Source of the DNA: Pseudomonas putida S13.1.2
Lineage (GTDB): Bacteria; Pseudomonadota; Gammaproteobacteria; Pseudomonadales; Pseudomonadaceae
NCBI RefSeq assembly: GCF_000498395.2
Contig: NZ_CP010979.1
Location: 5,242,501-5,306,500, forward strand
Direction of reading: 5' to 3'
Length of the DNA: 64,000 nucleotides
Shown here: piece by piece, positions 35,444-44,610 of the stretch
Numbering within the stretch: the stretch's first letter is position 1
Layout: each line of letters opens with the position of its first letter
Made by a program: the position numbers and the translations under genes
Notes under the pieces: generated by a model
Database searches by the model: none
What the model was told of the DNA's origin: nothing
The model's input: only the letters and a program-made list of their open reading frames with translations

Positions 35444-37066
35444 TTGCCCCACACCCCCCAACGCCGCTGGTACTTCCCGGTCTCCCTGATCGCCGCCCTG
35501 GTGCTGCTGCCCTTGAGCGTCCTGCTGTTGTCCTGGCAGTCGATCGATATGCAGATCTGGTCGCACCTGCTCGACACTCAGATGAGCCGCCTGTTGGGCA
35601 ATACCCTGACGCTGGTGGTGGGCGTAGGTATCGGCGTCACCCTGTTGGGGGTCAGCCTCGCCTGGCTCACCAGCCTCTGCGAATTCCCCGGCCGGCGCTG
35701 GCTGGACTGGGCGCTGATGCTGCCGTTCGCCATCCCGGCCTATGTGCTGGCGTTTGTCTTCGTCGGCCTGCTGGACTTCGCCGGCCCGGTGCAAAGCGCC
35801 CTGCGCGAAGCGTTCGGGCCGATGCGCCTGCCGCGGGTGCGCTCCACCGGCGGGGTGATCATCGTGCTGGTGCTGGTGTTCTACCCGTACGTCTACCTGC
35901 TGGCGCGCACGGCCTTCCTGGCCCAGGGCAAGGGCCTGATGGAGGCGGCGCGCGTACTCGGGCTATCGCCCCTGCAGGCATTCTGGCGTGTGGCCTTGCC
36001 GATGGCCCGGCCGGCCATCGGCGCCGGCATTGCCCTGGCCTTGATGGAAACCCTGGCCGACTTCGGCGCGGTGGCCGTGTTCAATTTCGACACCTTCACC
36101 ACCGCCATCTACAAGACCTGGTACGGCTTCTTCAGCCTGTCCAGCGCCGCCCAGCTGGCCAGCCTGTTGTTGCTGGCAGTGATGCTGGTGCTGTACGGCG
36201 AGCGCCGTGCCCGGGGTGCCAGCCGCAGCGGCAACGAGCGGCCGCGGGTGCAGGCGTTGTACCACCTGCGTGGGGTGAAGGCGTTGCTGGCCAGTGGCTG
36301 GTGCCTGCTGGTGTTTGCCTGCGCCTTCGTCATCCCGCTGCTGCAGCTGCTGGTGTGGTTCTGGCAACGCGGCCGGCATGACCTGGACGAGCGCTATGTC
36401 GGCCTGGTGTTGCACACCCTGTACCTGGGCAGCATGGCGGCACTGGTCACGGTGAGCGTGGCGCTGGTGCTGGCCTTTGCCCGGCGGCAGGCGCCGACGG
36501 GGGGTATCCGCGCCGGGGTCGGCCTGGCCAACCTGGGCTATGCCTTGCCCGGCTCGGTGCTGGCAGTGTCGATCATGCTGGCCTTCAGTTACCTCGATAA
36601 CCACTTGGTCATCCCGCTGTCCAGCTGGTTGGGCGGGGCAGGCAAGCCGCTGCTGCTGGGCAGCCTTGCCGCCTTGCTGTTGGCCTATCTGGTGCGCTTC
36701 ATCGCCGTGGCCTACGGGCCGCTGGAAAGCAGCCTGGAGCGTATCCGCCCGTCACTGCCCGAGGCCTCCCGTAGCCTGGGCGTGGGTGGGCCCAGATTGT
36801 TTTTCAATGTGTATCTGCCGCTGCTGGTGCCCGGTGCCCTCAGCGCCGCCTTGCTGGTGTTCGTCGACGTGCTCAAGGAAATGCCGGCCACCTTGCTGAT
36901 GCGACCGTTCGGCTGGGACACCTTGGCGGTACGGGTGTTCGAGATGACCAGCGAGGGCGAATGGGCACGTGCCTCACTGCCCGCACTGACGCTGGTGCTG
37001 GTGGGCCTGCTGCCGGTCATCGGCCTGATCCGCCGTTCGGCACATCGACCCGGTCGCAGTCACTGA
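35444..37066 (+). CDS. Ferric iron ABC transporter permease, fused double domain (FbpB/HitB-like)
   Basis: A 540-residue permease formed by two joined binding-protein-dependent transport domains, about 12 hydrophobic segments. EAA motifs: EAARVLGLSPLQAFWRVALP in the first half and EASRSLGVGGPRLFFNVYLP in the second. The start is a TTG at 35444 (protein begins PHTPQRRWYFP) with GAG about nine bases upstream. The in-frame ATG at 35381 lies within the REP pair and was rejected. No ATPase follows; one must come from elsewhere. Confidence 0.88.
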   Translation: MPHTPQRRWYFPVSLIAALVLLPLSVLLLSWQSIDMQIWSHLLDTQMSRLLGNTLTLVVGVGIGVTLLGVSLAWLTSLCEFPGRRWLDWALMLPFAIPAYVLAFVFVGLLDFAGPVQSALREAFGPMRLPRVRSTGGVIIVLVLVFYPYVYLLARTAFLAQGKGLMEAARVLGLSPLQAFWRVALPMARPAIGAGIALALMETLADFGAVAVFNFDTFTTAIYKTWYGFFSLSSAAQLASLLLLAVMLVLYGERRARGASRSGNERPRVQALYHLRGVKALLASGWCLLVFACAFVIPLLQLLVWFWQRGRHDLDERYVGLVLHTLYLGSMAALVTVSVALVLAFARRQAPTGGIRAGVGLANLGYALPGSVLAVSIMLAFSYLDNHLVIPLSSWLGGAGKPLLLGSLAALLLAYLVRFIAVAYGPLESSLERIRPSLPEASRSLGVGGPRLFFNVYLPLLVPGALSAALLVFVDVLKEMPATLLMRPFGWDTLAVRVFEMTSEGEWARASLPALTLVLVGLLPVIGLIRRSAHRPGRSH

Positions 37067-37091
37067 GGGTGCCAGCCTGCGTCCTTGCGGC

Positions 37092-37097
37092 TACAAT
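37092..37097 (+). promoter_or_regulatory. Possible -10 of the gcvTHP operon (TACAAT)
   Basis: TACAAT about 93 bp before gcvT. The spacing to a -35 is not convincing. I saw no glycine riboswitch in this 123-bp gap. Confidence 0.3.
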
Positions 37098-37189
37098 GCG
37101 CGGCATTCGCGCGGTGGGTCCTACAAGAAGAGCTGACGATCAAACGTCATCGACCGCCGCCGCTTCGCCACGCCCGGAAGGAGAAACCC

Positions 37190-38272
37190 ATGGGACAGCG
37201 CACGCTTTTGTATGACCTGCACCTGGCGCTTGGCGCCAAAACGGTCGATTTCGGTGGCTGGGACATGCCCCTGCACTATGGCTCGCAGGTCGAGGAGCAC
37301 CACCAGGTGCGCAGCGATTGCGGGGTTTTCGATGTGTCCCACATGACCGTGGTCGACGTCGATGGCAGCGACGCCACTGTCTGGCTGCAACGCCTGCTGG
37401 CCAACGACGTGGCCCGCCTCGACGAAACCGGCAAGGCGCTGTACAGCCCGCTGCTCCATGCGCAGGGCGGGGTGATCGACGACTTGATCGTCTATCGCAC
37501 GGAAAACGGCTACCGCCTGGTCACCAACGCCGCCACCCGGGCCAGAGTGCTCGATTGGCTGCAACAGCAGCGGGCCGGGTTTGCCGTGGACTTCCAGGTC
37601 CGCCCCGATCTTGCCATTCTCGCCATCCAGGGCCCGCGTGCCCGCGAAAAGGTGGCAGCCCTGCTCAGCCCCACGCGCGCAGCACTGATTCGCGAACTGC
37701 GCCCGTTCGAAGGCGTCGCCGAGGGTGACTGGTTTATTGCCCGCACCGGGTATACCGGTGAAGACGGCCTGGAGATCATGTTCCCGGGCGATCAGGCGGT
37801 GGCATTCTTTAACGACCTGGTCGGCGCCGGCATCGCCCCCAGTGGCCTCGGCGCCCGTGACACCCTGCGCCTGGAAGCCGGCATGAACCTGTACGGCCAG
37901 GACATCGACGAAGCCCACACCCCGCTGACCTCCAACCTGGGCTGGAGCATCGCCTGGGAGCCAGCCGAGCGCGACTTCATCGGCCGCGCCGGCCTGCTGG
38001 CGGAAATCGAACAGGGTGTGCAGGAAAAACTGGTCGGCCTGGTGCTGGAAGAGCGCGGCGTGCTGCGTGCCCATCAGGTGGTGCGTGTGGCCGGGATTGG
38101 CGAAGGGGAGATCACCAGTGGTAGTTTCTCACCTACGCTGAGCAAGTCCATTGCCCTTGCGCGCGTACCCATGGCTACCGGTGACCGGGCCGAGGTGGAA
38201 ATCCGCGGCAAATGGTACCCGGTGCGGGTGGTCAAACCGACCTTCGTGCGCCACGGCAAAATCCTGATCTGA
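37190..38272 (+). CDS. gcvT: Glycine cleavage system T protein (aminomethyltransferase)
   Basis: Transfers the methylene from the lipoyl-H protein to tetrahydrofolate, releasing ammonia. 360 residues. Conserved beginning LYDLHLALGAKTVDFGGWDMPLHY, folate-binding region around GARDTLRLEAGMNLYG. GGAAGGAG precedes the ATG. Longer in-frame upstream start rejected. First gene of gcvT-gcvH-gcvP. Confidence 0.96.
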   Translation: MGQRTLLYDLHLALGAKTVDFGGWDMPLHYGSQVEEHHQVRSDCGVFDVSHMTVVDVDGSDATVWLQRLLANDVARLDETGKALYSPLLHAQGGVIDDLIVYRTENGYRLVTNAATRARVLDWLQQQRAGFAVDFQVRPDLAILAIQGPRAREKVAALLSPTRAALIRELRPFEGVAEGDWFIARTGYTGEDGLEIMFPGDQAVAFFNDLVGAGIAPSGLGARDTLRLEAGMNLYGQDIDEAHTPLTSNLGWSIAWEPAERDFIGRAGLLAEIEQGVQEKLVGLVLEERGVLRAHQVVRVAGIGEGEITSGSFSPTLSKSIALARVPMATGDRAEVEIRGKWYPVRVVKPTFVRHGKILI

Positions 38273-38323
38273 ACATTTTTTAACCGGCGGGCCTACCGCT
38301 GAGCCAATCGAGGAATTCAAGAC

Positions 38324-38707
38324 ATGAGCAATATCCCCGCCGACCTGCGTTTTGCCGAAAGCCACGAGTGGGCTCGCCTGGAAGCCGACGGCAGCGTGAC
38401 CGTGGGTATCAGCGACCACGCCCAGCAAGCCCTGGGTGACGTGGTGTTCGTGGAGCTGGCTGAAGTCGGCAAGGTATTCGCTGCTGGCGACGCTGCTGGT
38501 GTGGTCGAGTCGGTCAAGGCTGCGTCGGACATCTACGCCCCGATCGGTGGCGAAGTGATCGCAGTCAACGAAGAGCTGGCCGACAGCCCGGAGCAGCTCA
38601 ACGAAGAACCTTACGCAGCGTGGATCTTCAAACTGAAGCCAAGCAACCCGGCCGAGCTGGACAAGCTGCTGGATGCTGCTGGTTACAAGGCCGCCATCGG
38701 CGAGTAA
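38324..38707 (+). CDS. gcvH: Glycine cleavage system H protein
   Basis: Lipoyl carrier of the complex, 127 residues. The lipoylated lysine is K65 in VVESVKAASD. Begins SNIPADLRFAESHEWARLE. 51 bp after gcvT and followed by a REP pair before gcvP. Confidence 0.97.
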   Translation: MSNIPADLRFAESHEWARLEADGSVTVGISDHAQQALGDVVFVELAEVGKVFAAGDAAGVVESVKAASDIYAPIGGEVIAVNEELADSPEQLNEEPYAAWIFKLKPSNPAELDKLLDAAGYKAAIGE

Positions 38708-38710
38708 GAC

Positions 38711-38816
38711 CGCGTCGCCTGCTTCGCGGGCGCGCCCGCTCCCACAGGGATAGTGCCCGCCGCTGGCCTTTGATTAACCTGTGGGAGCTGGCTTGCCGGC
38801 GATAGGGCCGGCACTG
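38711..38816. repeat. Mosaic REP pair between gcvH and gcvP
   Basis: Left half is the CGCGGGCGCGCCCGCTCCCACAGG type, right half the CCTGTGGGAGCTGGCTTGCC type. Two different REP subtypes face each other, so the pair does not form a fully matched hairpin. Confidence 0.82.
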
Positions 38817-38902
38817 GCAAAGCAAGTTTCCCCGCAGAATCGGCAATCCCTTCCTAGACTTGTAAGTCTCCATGAGACCTGGTCTAGGAAGAGAGCGTCG
38901 TC

Positions 38903-41776
38903 ATGTCCCAGTCGCCATCCCTGCATCAACTGCAAGAGCTCAACCCTTTCCTGCGTCGCCACCTGGGCCCCGATGCCGCAGAGCAGCAGGCCATGCTCAA
39001 CGTGCTGGGTGTCGCCAGCCGCAATGAGCTGATCGAGCAGACCGTACCGCCAGACATCCGCCTCAATCGCCCCCTCGACCTGCCAGCGGCACTGGACGAA
39101 CAGGCCGCCCTGGCCAAACTTGCCGGCTACGCCGCGCAGAACCAGGTCTGGACCAGCCTGATCGGCACGGGCTACCACGGCACCATCACCCCCACGGTCA
39201 TCCTGCGCAACGTGCTGGAAAACCCCGGCTGGTACACCGCCTATACGCCGTATCAACCCGAAATCGCCCAAGGCCGCCTGGAGGCGCTGCTGAACTTCCA
39301 GCAAATGGTCATCGACCTTACCGGGCTGGCGCTGGCCAATGCCTCGCTGCTCGATGAAGCCACCGCTGCTGGCGAGGCCATGGCCCTGGCCAAGAGGGTG
39401 GCGCGCAACAAGAGCAATGCCTTCTTCGCCGACCAGCACTGCCACCCGCAGACCCTGTCGGTGCTGAAGACCCGCGCCGAGGGCTTTGGCTTCGAACTGA
39501 TCGTCGACTCTGTGGATAACCTTGGTAATCACGCCGTGTTCGGCGCTTTGCTGCAGTACCCCGACACCCACGGCGAGGTGCGCGACCTGCGCCCGCTGAT
39601 CGACCATCTGCACAGCCAGCAGGCACTGGCTTGTGTGGCTGCCGACCTGCTCAGCCTGGTGGTGCTGGCGCCCCCCGGCGAGCTGGGCGCCGATGTGGTA
39701 CTGGGCTCGACCCAGCGCTTTGGCGTGCCGATGGGCTACGGCGGCCCCCACGCGGCCTACTTCGCCTGCCGCGACGACTACAAGCGTGCCATGCCGGGGC
39801 GCATCATTGGCGTGTCGCGCGATGCCCGTGGCAACACGGCGCTACGTATGGCCCTGCAAACCCGCGAGCAGCATATCCGCCGCGAGAAGGCCAACTCCAA
39901 CATCTGCACGGCCCAGGTGCTATTGGCCAACATTGCCGGCTTCTACGCGGTGTACCACGGCCCTGAAGGCCTGCAGCGCATCGCCCAGCGCGTGCACCGG
40001 CTGACATTCATTTTGGCTGCGGGCCTTGAAGCCAAAGGCATCCAGCGGCTCAACCAGCATTTTTTCGACACCCTCACCCTGGATGTCGGCGGCACCCAGG
40101 CAGCCATCATCGAAAGCGCCGAAGCTGCGCACATCAACTTGCGCATTCTTGGGCGCGGGCACCTGGGCGTGAGCCTGGACGAAACCTGTAACGAGCACAC
40201 GGTGCTGCGCCTGTTCGATATCTTCCTGGGTGTGGACCACGGCCTGGAGATTGCCGCCCTCGACCAGCTGGCCCTGCCCGAAGGCATTCCCGCCGGCCTG
40301 GTGCGGCGCACGCCGTTTCTCGCTCACCCGGTGTTCAACCTGCACCACAGCGAAACCGAGATGCTGCGCTACCTCAAGCAGCTGGAGAACAAGGACCTGG
40401 CCCTGAACCAGTCGATGATCCCGCTGGGGTCGTGCACCATGAAGCTCAACGCCACCAGTGAGATGATCCCCATCACCTGGCCCGGCTTTGCCCAGATGCA
40501 CCCCTTCGCGCCGGCGGCCCAGGCCACGGGTTACAAGGCGATGATCGATGAGCTGGAAAGCTGGCTGTGCGCAATCACCGGCTTCGACGCCATCTGCATG
40601 CAGCCCAATTCTGGTGCCCAGGGCGAGTACGCAGGGCTGATGGCCATTACTCGCTACCATCGCAGCCGCCATCAGCCACAGCGCACGTTGTGCCTGATTC
40701 CCTCGTCAGCCCATGGCACCAACCCGGCGTCGGCGCAAATGGCGGGCATGGAGGTGGTGATTGTGGATTGCGACGACCACGGCAACGTCGACCTGGCCGA
40801 CCTCAAGGCCAAGGCCCACGCGGCCGGGGAGCGCCTGTCGTGCCTGATGGTCACCTATCCGTCCACGCACGGGGTGTACGAAGAGGGCATTCGCGAAATC
40901 TGCGAAGTGGTCCACCGGCACGGCGGCCAGGTGTACATGGATGGCGCCAACCTCAATGCCCAGGTGGGCCTGACGCGTCCGGCCGACATGGGTGCCGATG
41001 TCTCGCACATGAACCTGCACAAGACCTTCTGCATTCCCCACGGCGGTGGGGGCCCAGGCATGGGGCCGATCGGCATTCGCGCGCACCTCACGCCGTTCGT
41101 TGCCAGCCACCCGGTGGTACCGGTGCCCGGCCTGGACCCGAACAACAGCGCGGTCAGCGCCGCGCCCTGGGGCAGCGCGAGCATCCTGCCGATCAGCTGG
41201 ATGTACATTGCCATGATGGGGCCGCAGCTGGCCGATGCCAGCGAGGTGGCGATCCTGTCGGCCAACTACCTGGCCAGCCAGCTGGGCGGCGCCTTCCCGG
41301 TGCTCTACCGTGGGCGCAACCAGCGGGTGGCGCATGAGTGCATCCTCGACCTGCGGCCGTTGAAGGCACTGACTGGCATCAGCGAGGAGGACGTGGCCAA
41401 GCGCCTGATGGACTATGGTTTCCATGCCCCGACCATGTCATTCCCGGTGCCGGGTACGCTGATGGTGGAGCCGACCGAAAGTGAGTCGAAGGCCGAGCTG
41501 GACCGGTTCGTCGAGGCGATGCTGGCGATTCGGGCAGAGATTGGCGAGGTGCAGGAGGGCAACTGGCCGGCGGAGAACAACCCGCTCAAGCATGCGCCGC
41601 ATACCCTGGCTGATGTACTGGGAGTGTGGGACAGGCCGTATAGCCTGGAGCAGGCGGTGGCGCCCAGTGCTCACGTGCGCCAGCACAAGTACTGGCCGGC
41701 GGTAAACCGGGTGGACAACGTGTATGGGGACCGGAACCTGTTCTGCGCGTGTGTGCCGGTGGAGGCATATCGCTGA
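38903..41776 (+). CDS. gcvP: Glycine decarboxylase (P protein)
   Basis: PLP enzyme that decarboxylates glycine and passes the aminomethyl group to the H protein. 957 residues, single-chain form. PLP lysine K707 in NLHKTFCIPHGGGGPGMGP. Begins MSQSPSLHQLQELNPFLRRHLG. Follows a REP pair after gcvH, so its level may be set separately from gcvT and gcvH. Confidence 0.97.
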   Translation: MSQSPSLHQLQELNPFLRRHLGPDAAEQQAMLNVLGVASRNELIEQTVPPDIRLNRPLDLPAALDEQAALAKLAGYAAQNQVWTSLIGTGYHGTITPTVILRNVLENPGWYTAYTPYQPEIAQGRLEALLNFQQMVIDLTGLALANASLLDEATAAGEAMALAKRVARNKSNAFFADQHCHPQTLSVLKTRAEGFGFELIVDSVDNLGNHAVFGALLQYPDTHGEVRDLRPLIDHLHSQQALACVAADLLSLVVLAPPGELGADVVLGSTQRFGVPMGYGGPHAAYFACRDDYKRAMPGRIIGVSRDARGNTALRMALQTREQHIRREKANSNICTAQVLLANIAGFYAVYHGPEGLQRIAQRVHRLTFILAAGLEAKGIQRLNQHFFDTLTLDVGGTQAAIIESAEAAHINLRILGRGHLGVSLDETCNEHTVLRLFDIFLGVDHGLEIAALDQLALPEGIPAGLVRRTPFLAHPVFNLHHSETEMLRYLKQLENKDLALNQSMIPLGSCTMKLNATSEMIPITWPGFAQMHPFAPAAQATGYKAMIDELESWLCAITGFDAICMQPNSGAQGEYAGLMAITRYHRSRHQPQRTLCLIPSSAHGTNPASAQMAGMEVVIVDCDDHGNVDLADLKAKAHAAGERLSCLMVTYPSTHGVYEEGIREICEVVHRHGGQVYMDGANLNAQVGLTRPADMGADVSHMNLHKTFCIPHGGGGPGMGPIGIRAHLTPFVASHPVVPVPGLDPNNSAVSAAPWGSASILPISWMYIAMMGPQLADASEVAILSANYLASQLGGAFPVLYRGRNQRVAHECILDLRPLKALTGISEEDVAKRLMDYGFHAPTMSFPVPGTLMVEPTESESKAELDRFVEAMLAIRAEIGEVQEGNWPAENNPLKHAPHTLADVLGVWDRPYSLEQAVAPSAHVRQHKYWPAVNRVDNVYGDRNLFCACVPVEAYR

Positions 41777-41791
41777 GATTGGTGCTGGGTT

Positions 41792-41880
41792 TTTCGCGGG
41801 CTTGCCCGCTCCCACAGGCATTGCACAAGACTCAGCCTTGTGCGGTCCCTGTGGGAGCGGGCAGGCCCGCGAAGCAGGCG
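41792..41880. repeat. Inverted REP pair downstream of gcvP
   Basis: TTCGCGGGCTTGCCCGCTCC and its inverted partner GGAGCGGGCAGGCCCGCGAA. Lies between convergent gcvP and the DUF2388 gene. Confidence 0.9.
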
Positions 41881-41886
41881 ACGCGG

Positions 41887-42201
41887 TTACTCGGCTACCG
41901 CATTCTTGGCCAGGATGGCATTGGCCAGCTCCATGTCGGAAGCTTGCATGCCTGGGTGCTCTGCCCGCGCCTGGCGCATGGCCGCTTCCAGGAACGGCCC
42001 GCGGATCGCGCCTTCGCTGGCGACGAAGCTGCTGGCGTCATCCTGCGCGGCCACAACCAGTTTGTGATCCCGCGAAGTCAGGTAGCTCGATGCCGTGGTT
42101 GCACCGGAAGTCATCACGTTACGCCAGAAGGTATCGGCCATGGCCGAGCCGATAGGCAGCGAAAGCAAGGCAGCGGCAGCGATGGCGGTTTTGAGACGCA
42201 T
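41887..42201 (-). CDS. DUF2388 periplasmic protein
   Basis: A 104-residue protein with a signal peptide (MRLKTAIAAAALLSLPIGSAMA). The mature part (DTFWRNVMTSGATTASSYL) matches the DUF2388 family common in Pseudomonas; function unknown. Start chosen at the signal peptide; the in-frame extension to 42378 overlaps the downstream gene. Between gcvP and an unrelated secretion-type ATPase. Confidence 0.87.
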   Translation of the reverse strand: MRLKTAIAAAALLSLPIGSAMADTFWRNVMTSGATTASSYLTSRDHKLVVAAQDDASSFVASEGAIRGPFLEAAMRQARAEHPGMQASDMELANAILAKNAVAE

Positions 42202-42289
42202 GTTGAAACACCTCGAAGGGTGAGGGTTGAAGATGCGCGGTTGGATCTTTCCGGGCAGGGCAAGTTCCTTGAATACAAAGGACTTTTCG

Positions 42290-43963
42290 TCAGCTGCAGA
42301 CGCGCAGCACTTCCTCGGTACGGGTTTGCCCACAAGCCACTTTGGCCTCGCCGCAACGGTGCAGGTCAACCAGGCCATCGGCCAGCGCCTGGCGCCGCAA
42401 TTGGGTCAGGTCGGCGGTCGGGCCAATCAATGCCCGCAGGCTTTCGCTGGGCTGCAGCAGCTCGAACAGCCCCGTACGCCCATGAAAACCGGTGCCACGG
42501 CAGGTTAGGCAACTGGCTGATGGATTCGCCACACAGTCTGGGCACACAGTACGCACCAGGCGCTGGGCCATGACCCCGACCAGCGTGGCCTTGATCAGGT
42601 AGTCGGCCACACCCAGCTCTTGCAGGCGGGTGATTGCAGCGCAGGCGTCATTGGTATGCAGGGTCGACAGTACCAGGTGCCCGGTCAGGGCGGCCTGCAC
42701 CGCCACCAAGGCCGTTTCGCGGTCGCGGATTTCGCCAACCATGATGATGTCCGGGTCCTGGCGCAGCATGGCCCGCACGGCACTGGCAAAACCCAGGTCC
42801 AGCGCGGGCTGCACCTGCAGCTGGTTGAAGGCCGGCTCCAGGCGCTCGATCGGGTCTTCGATGGTGCACAGGTTGACCTGCGGCGTGGCCAGCAGCTTGA
42901 GGCTGGCGTACAGCGTGCTGGTCTTGCCGGAGCCGGTGGGGCCGGTGACCAGGATGATGCCCTGACGCTGGCGCAGCAGGCCTTGCCACTGAGCCAGCAG
43001 CGGCCCTTCCAGGCCGAGGCGGTCGAAGCCCTCGTGCAATTGGTGTGGGTCGAACAGGCGCAGTACCAGCTTTTCGCCGAACGGGGTCGGCAGGGTCGAC
43101 AGCCGTAGTTCCACTTCACCGCCGCCCGGCAGCCTGCTTTGCAGGCGGCCGTCCTGCGGCCGGCGCTTTTCTGCAACGTCCATGCGGCCCAGGTGTTTCA
43201 GGCGGCTGACCAGCGCCAGGGTGACCCCGGCGGGGAAGGCATACACGGTGTGCAGCAGGCCATCGATGCGGTAGCGCAACTGGCCCTGTTCGCGTCGGGG
43301 CTCCAGGTGGATATCGCTGGCGCGCTGCTCAATGGCGTATTGCAGCAGCCAGTCGACGATATGCACGATGTGCGCGTCGTCGGCGCTGGCTTCGGTCTGG
43401 CGCTTGCCCAGTTCCAGCAACTGTTCGAGTTCGCCCAGGCTGGCCGATTGCTGGTGCTGCGCGCGCTTTACCGACTGGGCCAGGCGGTGAAACGCCTGCC
43501 CTGACTGGCGGATCTGTATCGGGCTGGCCAGCACGCGACGAATCGGCCGACCCAGGCTGCGGGCCAAGTCTGCGTGCCAGTCGTCCTGATAGGGCTGGGA
43601 GCTGGCCACGCTGATGCCGGAGGAGTCGTCGGCGACGATAAGGATGCCGTGGCGTTGGGCGAAAGCAGGGGATACCAGGCCGGCGACCTGGGGCAGGTCG
43701 AGTTGCATGGGGTCGATGCGCAGGTAGGGTTGGCCGACCTTGTTGGCCAGCCATTGGCAGAGGCTGTCCAAGTCCAGCAGTTGGCCGGGCTGTCGGCGGT
43801 CTTCCAGGCAGCAGGCGGCGACTTGTTCCAAGGGATGGGCGGTGGGGTGTGCGGCGGCGTGTTCGAGCACTTGCAGGGTGTCGGTGGCGTGCAGGTACTG
43901 GTCGGCGAGCAGGGCCTGGAGCACGTGCTTCAGGTCGAGTTCCAGGTTGTCGGGGGTGTGCAT
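42290..43963 (-). CDS. GspE/PilB-type secretion ATPase, orphan
   Basis: A 557-residue type II/type IV pilus secretion ATPase. N-terminal GspE_N-like region to about residue 150, then SDIHLEP (216-222), Walker A GPTGSGKT (341-348), Asp box and TLHTNDACAAI. The C-terminal tetracysteine zinc module is present but short (C474, C477, C485, C488; the pairs are 7 residues apart, while many relatives have 30 or more). No gspF/G or pilin genes are near. Its partner machinery must be elsewhere. Confidence 0.88.
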   Translation of the reverse strand: MHTPDNLELDLKHVLQALLADQYLHATDTLQVLEHAAAHPTAHPLEQVAACCLEDRRQPGQLLDLDSLCQWLANKVGQPYLRIDPMQLDLPQVAGLVSPAFAQRHGILIVADDSSGISVASSQPYQDDWHADLARSLGRPIRRVLASPIQIRQSGQAFHRLAQSVKRAQHQQSASLGELEQLLELGKRQTEASADDAHIVHIVDWLLQYAIEQRASDIHLEPRREQGQLRYRIDGLLHTVYAFPAGVTLALVSRLKHLGRMDVAEKRRPQDGRLQSRLPGGGEVELRLSTLPTPFGEKLVLRLFDPHQLHEGFDRLGLEGPLLAQWQGLLRQRQGIILVTGPTGSGKTSTLYASLKLLATPQVNLCTIEDPIERLEPAFNQLQVQPALDLGFASAVRAMLRQDPDIIMVGEIRDRETALVAVQAALTGHLVLSTLHTNDACAAITRLQELGVADYLIKATLVGVMAQRLVRTVCPDCVANPSASCLTCRGTGFHGRTGLFELLQPSESLRALIGPTADLTQLRRQALADGLVDLHRCGEAKVACGQTRTEEVLRVCS

Positions 43964-44053
43964 GGTTGGCGTCCGTGCCTGATGGGGAAGTGCTGATCAA
44001 GGCTAGCCGGGCAGCGGGAGGGCATCGAAGGTGAAGGATTTCAGGGTTTTGCA

Positions 44054-44166
44054 GCGCCTGTGCCGGCCTCTTCGCGGGTAAACCCGCTCCCACAGGTACT
44101 GCACAGGTTACGAGGTCTGCGCGATCCCTGTGGGAGCGGGTTTACCCGCGAAGAGGCCGGCGCAGG
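44054..44166. repeat. Long inverted REP pair upstream of the GspE-type gene
   Basis: GCCGGCCTCTTCGCGGGTAA ACCCGCTCC on the left is matched almost perfectly by GGAGCGGG TTTACCCGCGAAGAGGCC on the right. It separates the GspE gene's upstream region from the end of the ACT-like gene. Confidence 0.93.
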
Positions 44167-44178
44167 ACAGCAGAGGGT

Positions 44179-44484
44179 TCAGACCACTGCCAACGCCACC
44201 CGATGCACATTTGTCAGGCTCACTTCACCCACACACACCAAGTTACGCAGTTTCTGCGCAATCACTTCGGCCCGGTGCCAGCTCAGGCCGCCAATGCCGA
44301 CTTCGATATCCAGCCAGTCATCCTGCTGGCTGACGTGCACGCTGTGCGGGGTCAGGAACTGCAGGGCAAACAGGTTGAGCACGCGGCACAGGGTGTCGGG
44401 CTCGGCGTCGGCCTGCAGGCGGTAGTGCACGGTGCTGTGGGCGTTGCTGGCGGCCCAGGCGTCGGTACGGGGTTGTGCGTTCAT
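44179..44484 (-). CDS. ACT-domain-like small protein (IlvM-like fold)
   Basis: A 101-residue protein. The region STVHYRLQADAEPDTLCRVLNLFA to VCVGEV has the beta-alpha-beta spacing of an ACT domain and resembles the small regulatory subunit of acetolactate synthase (IlvM). No catalytic partner gene is adjacent. It is divergent from an Lrp/AsnC regulator over a 126-bp region with two palindromes, which suggests that it is the regulator's target. Function is not known. Confidence 0.65.
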   Translation of the reverse strand: MNAQPRTDAWAASNAHSTVHYRLQADAEPDTLCRVLNLFALQFLTPHSVHVSQQDDWLDIEVGIGGLSWHRAEVIAQKLRNLVCVGEVSLTNVHRVALAVV

Positions 44485-44542
44485 GCTGGTCTCCGCAAAT
44501 GTGGGAGAAATTCTTGCACGTCAGCGGCGGCATTTTTTCGCT

Positions 44543-44583
44543 ATGATTTGATCATTTTGCTGTATTGATGAATTGATCAATTC
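44543..44583. promoter_or_regulatory. Two palindromes in the ACT/Lrp divergent region; putative Lrp-type operator
   Basis: ATGAT TTG ATCAT (44543-44555) and a perfect GAATTGATCAATTC (44570-44583) both contain TTGATCA and are centred about 27 bp apart. They lie just before the Lrp/AsnC start and 60 to 100 bp before the ACT-like gene. Spacing near two to three helical turns fits a dimer-of-dimers regulator. Inference only. Confidence 0.5.
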
Positions 44584-44610
44584 GGATAATGCCGCTCAGG
44601 AGGTTGAATA

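Noticed and set aside
37067..37189. Glycine riboswitch before gcvT
   Set aside because: Only 123 bp and I could not find the paired aptamer elements; no evidence in the sequence.
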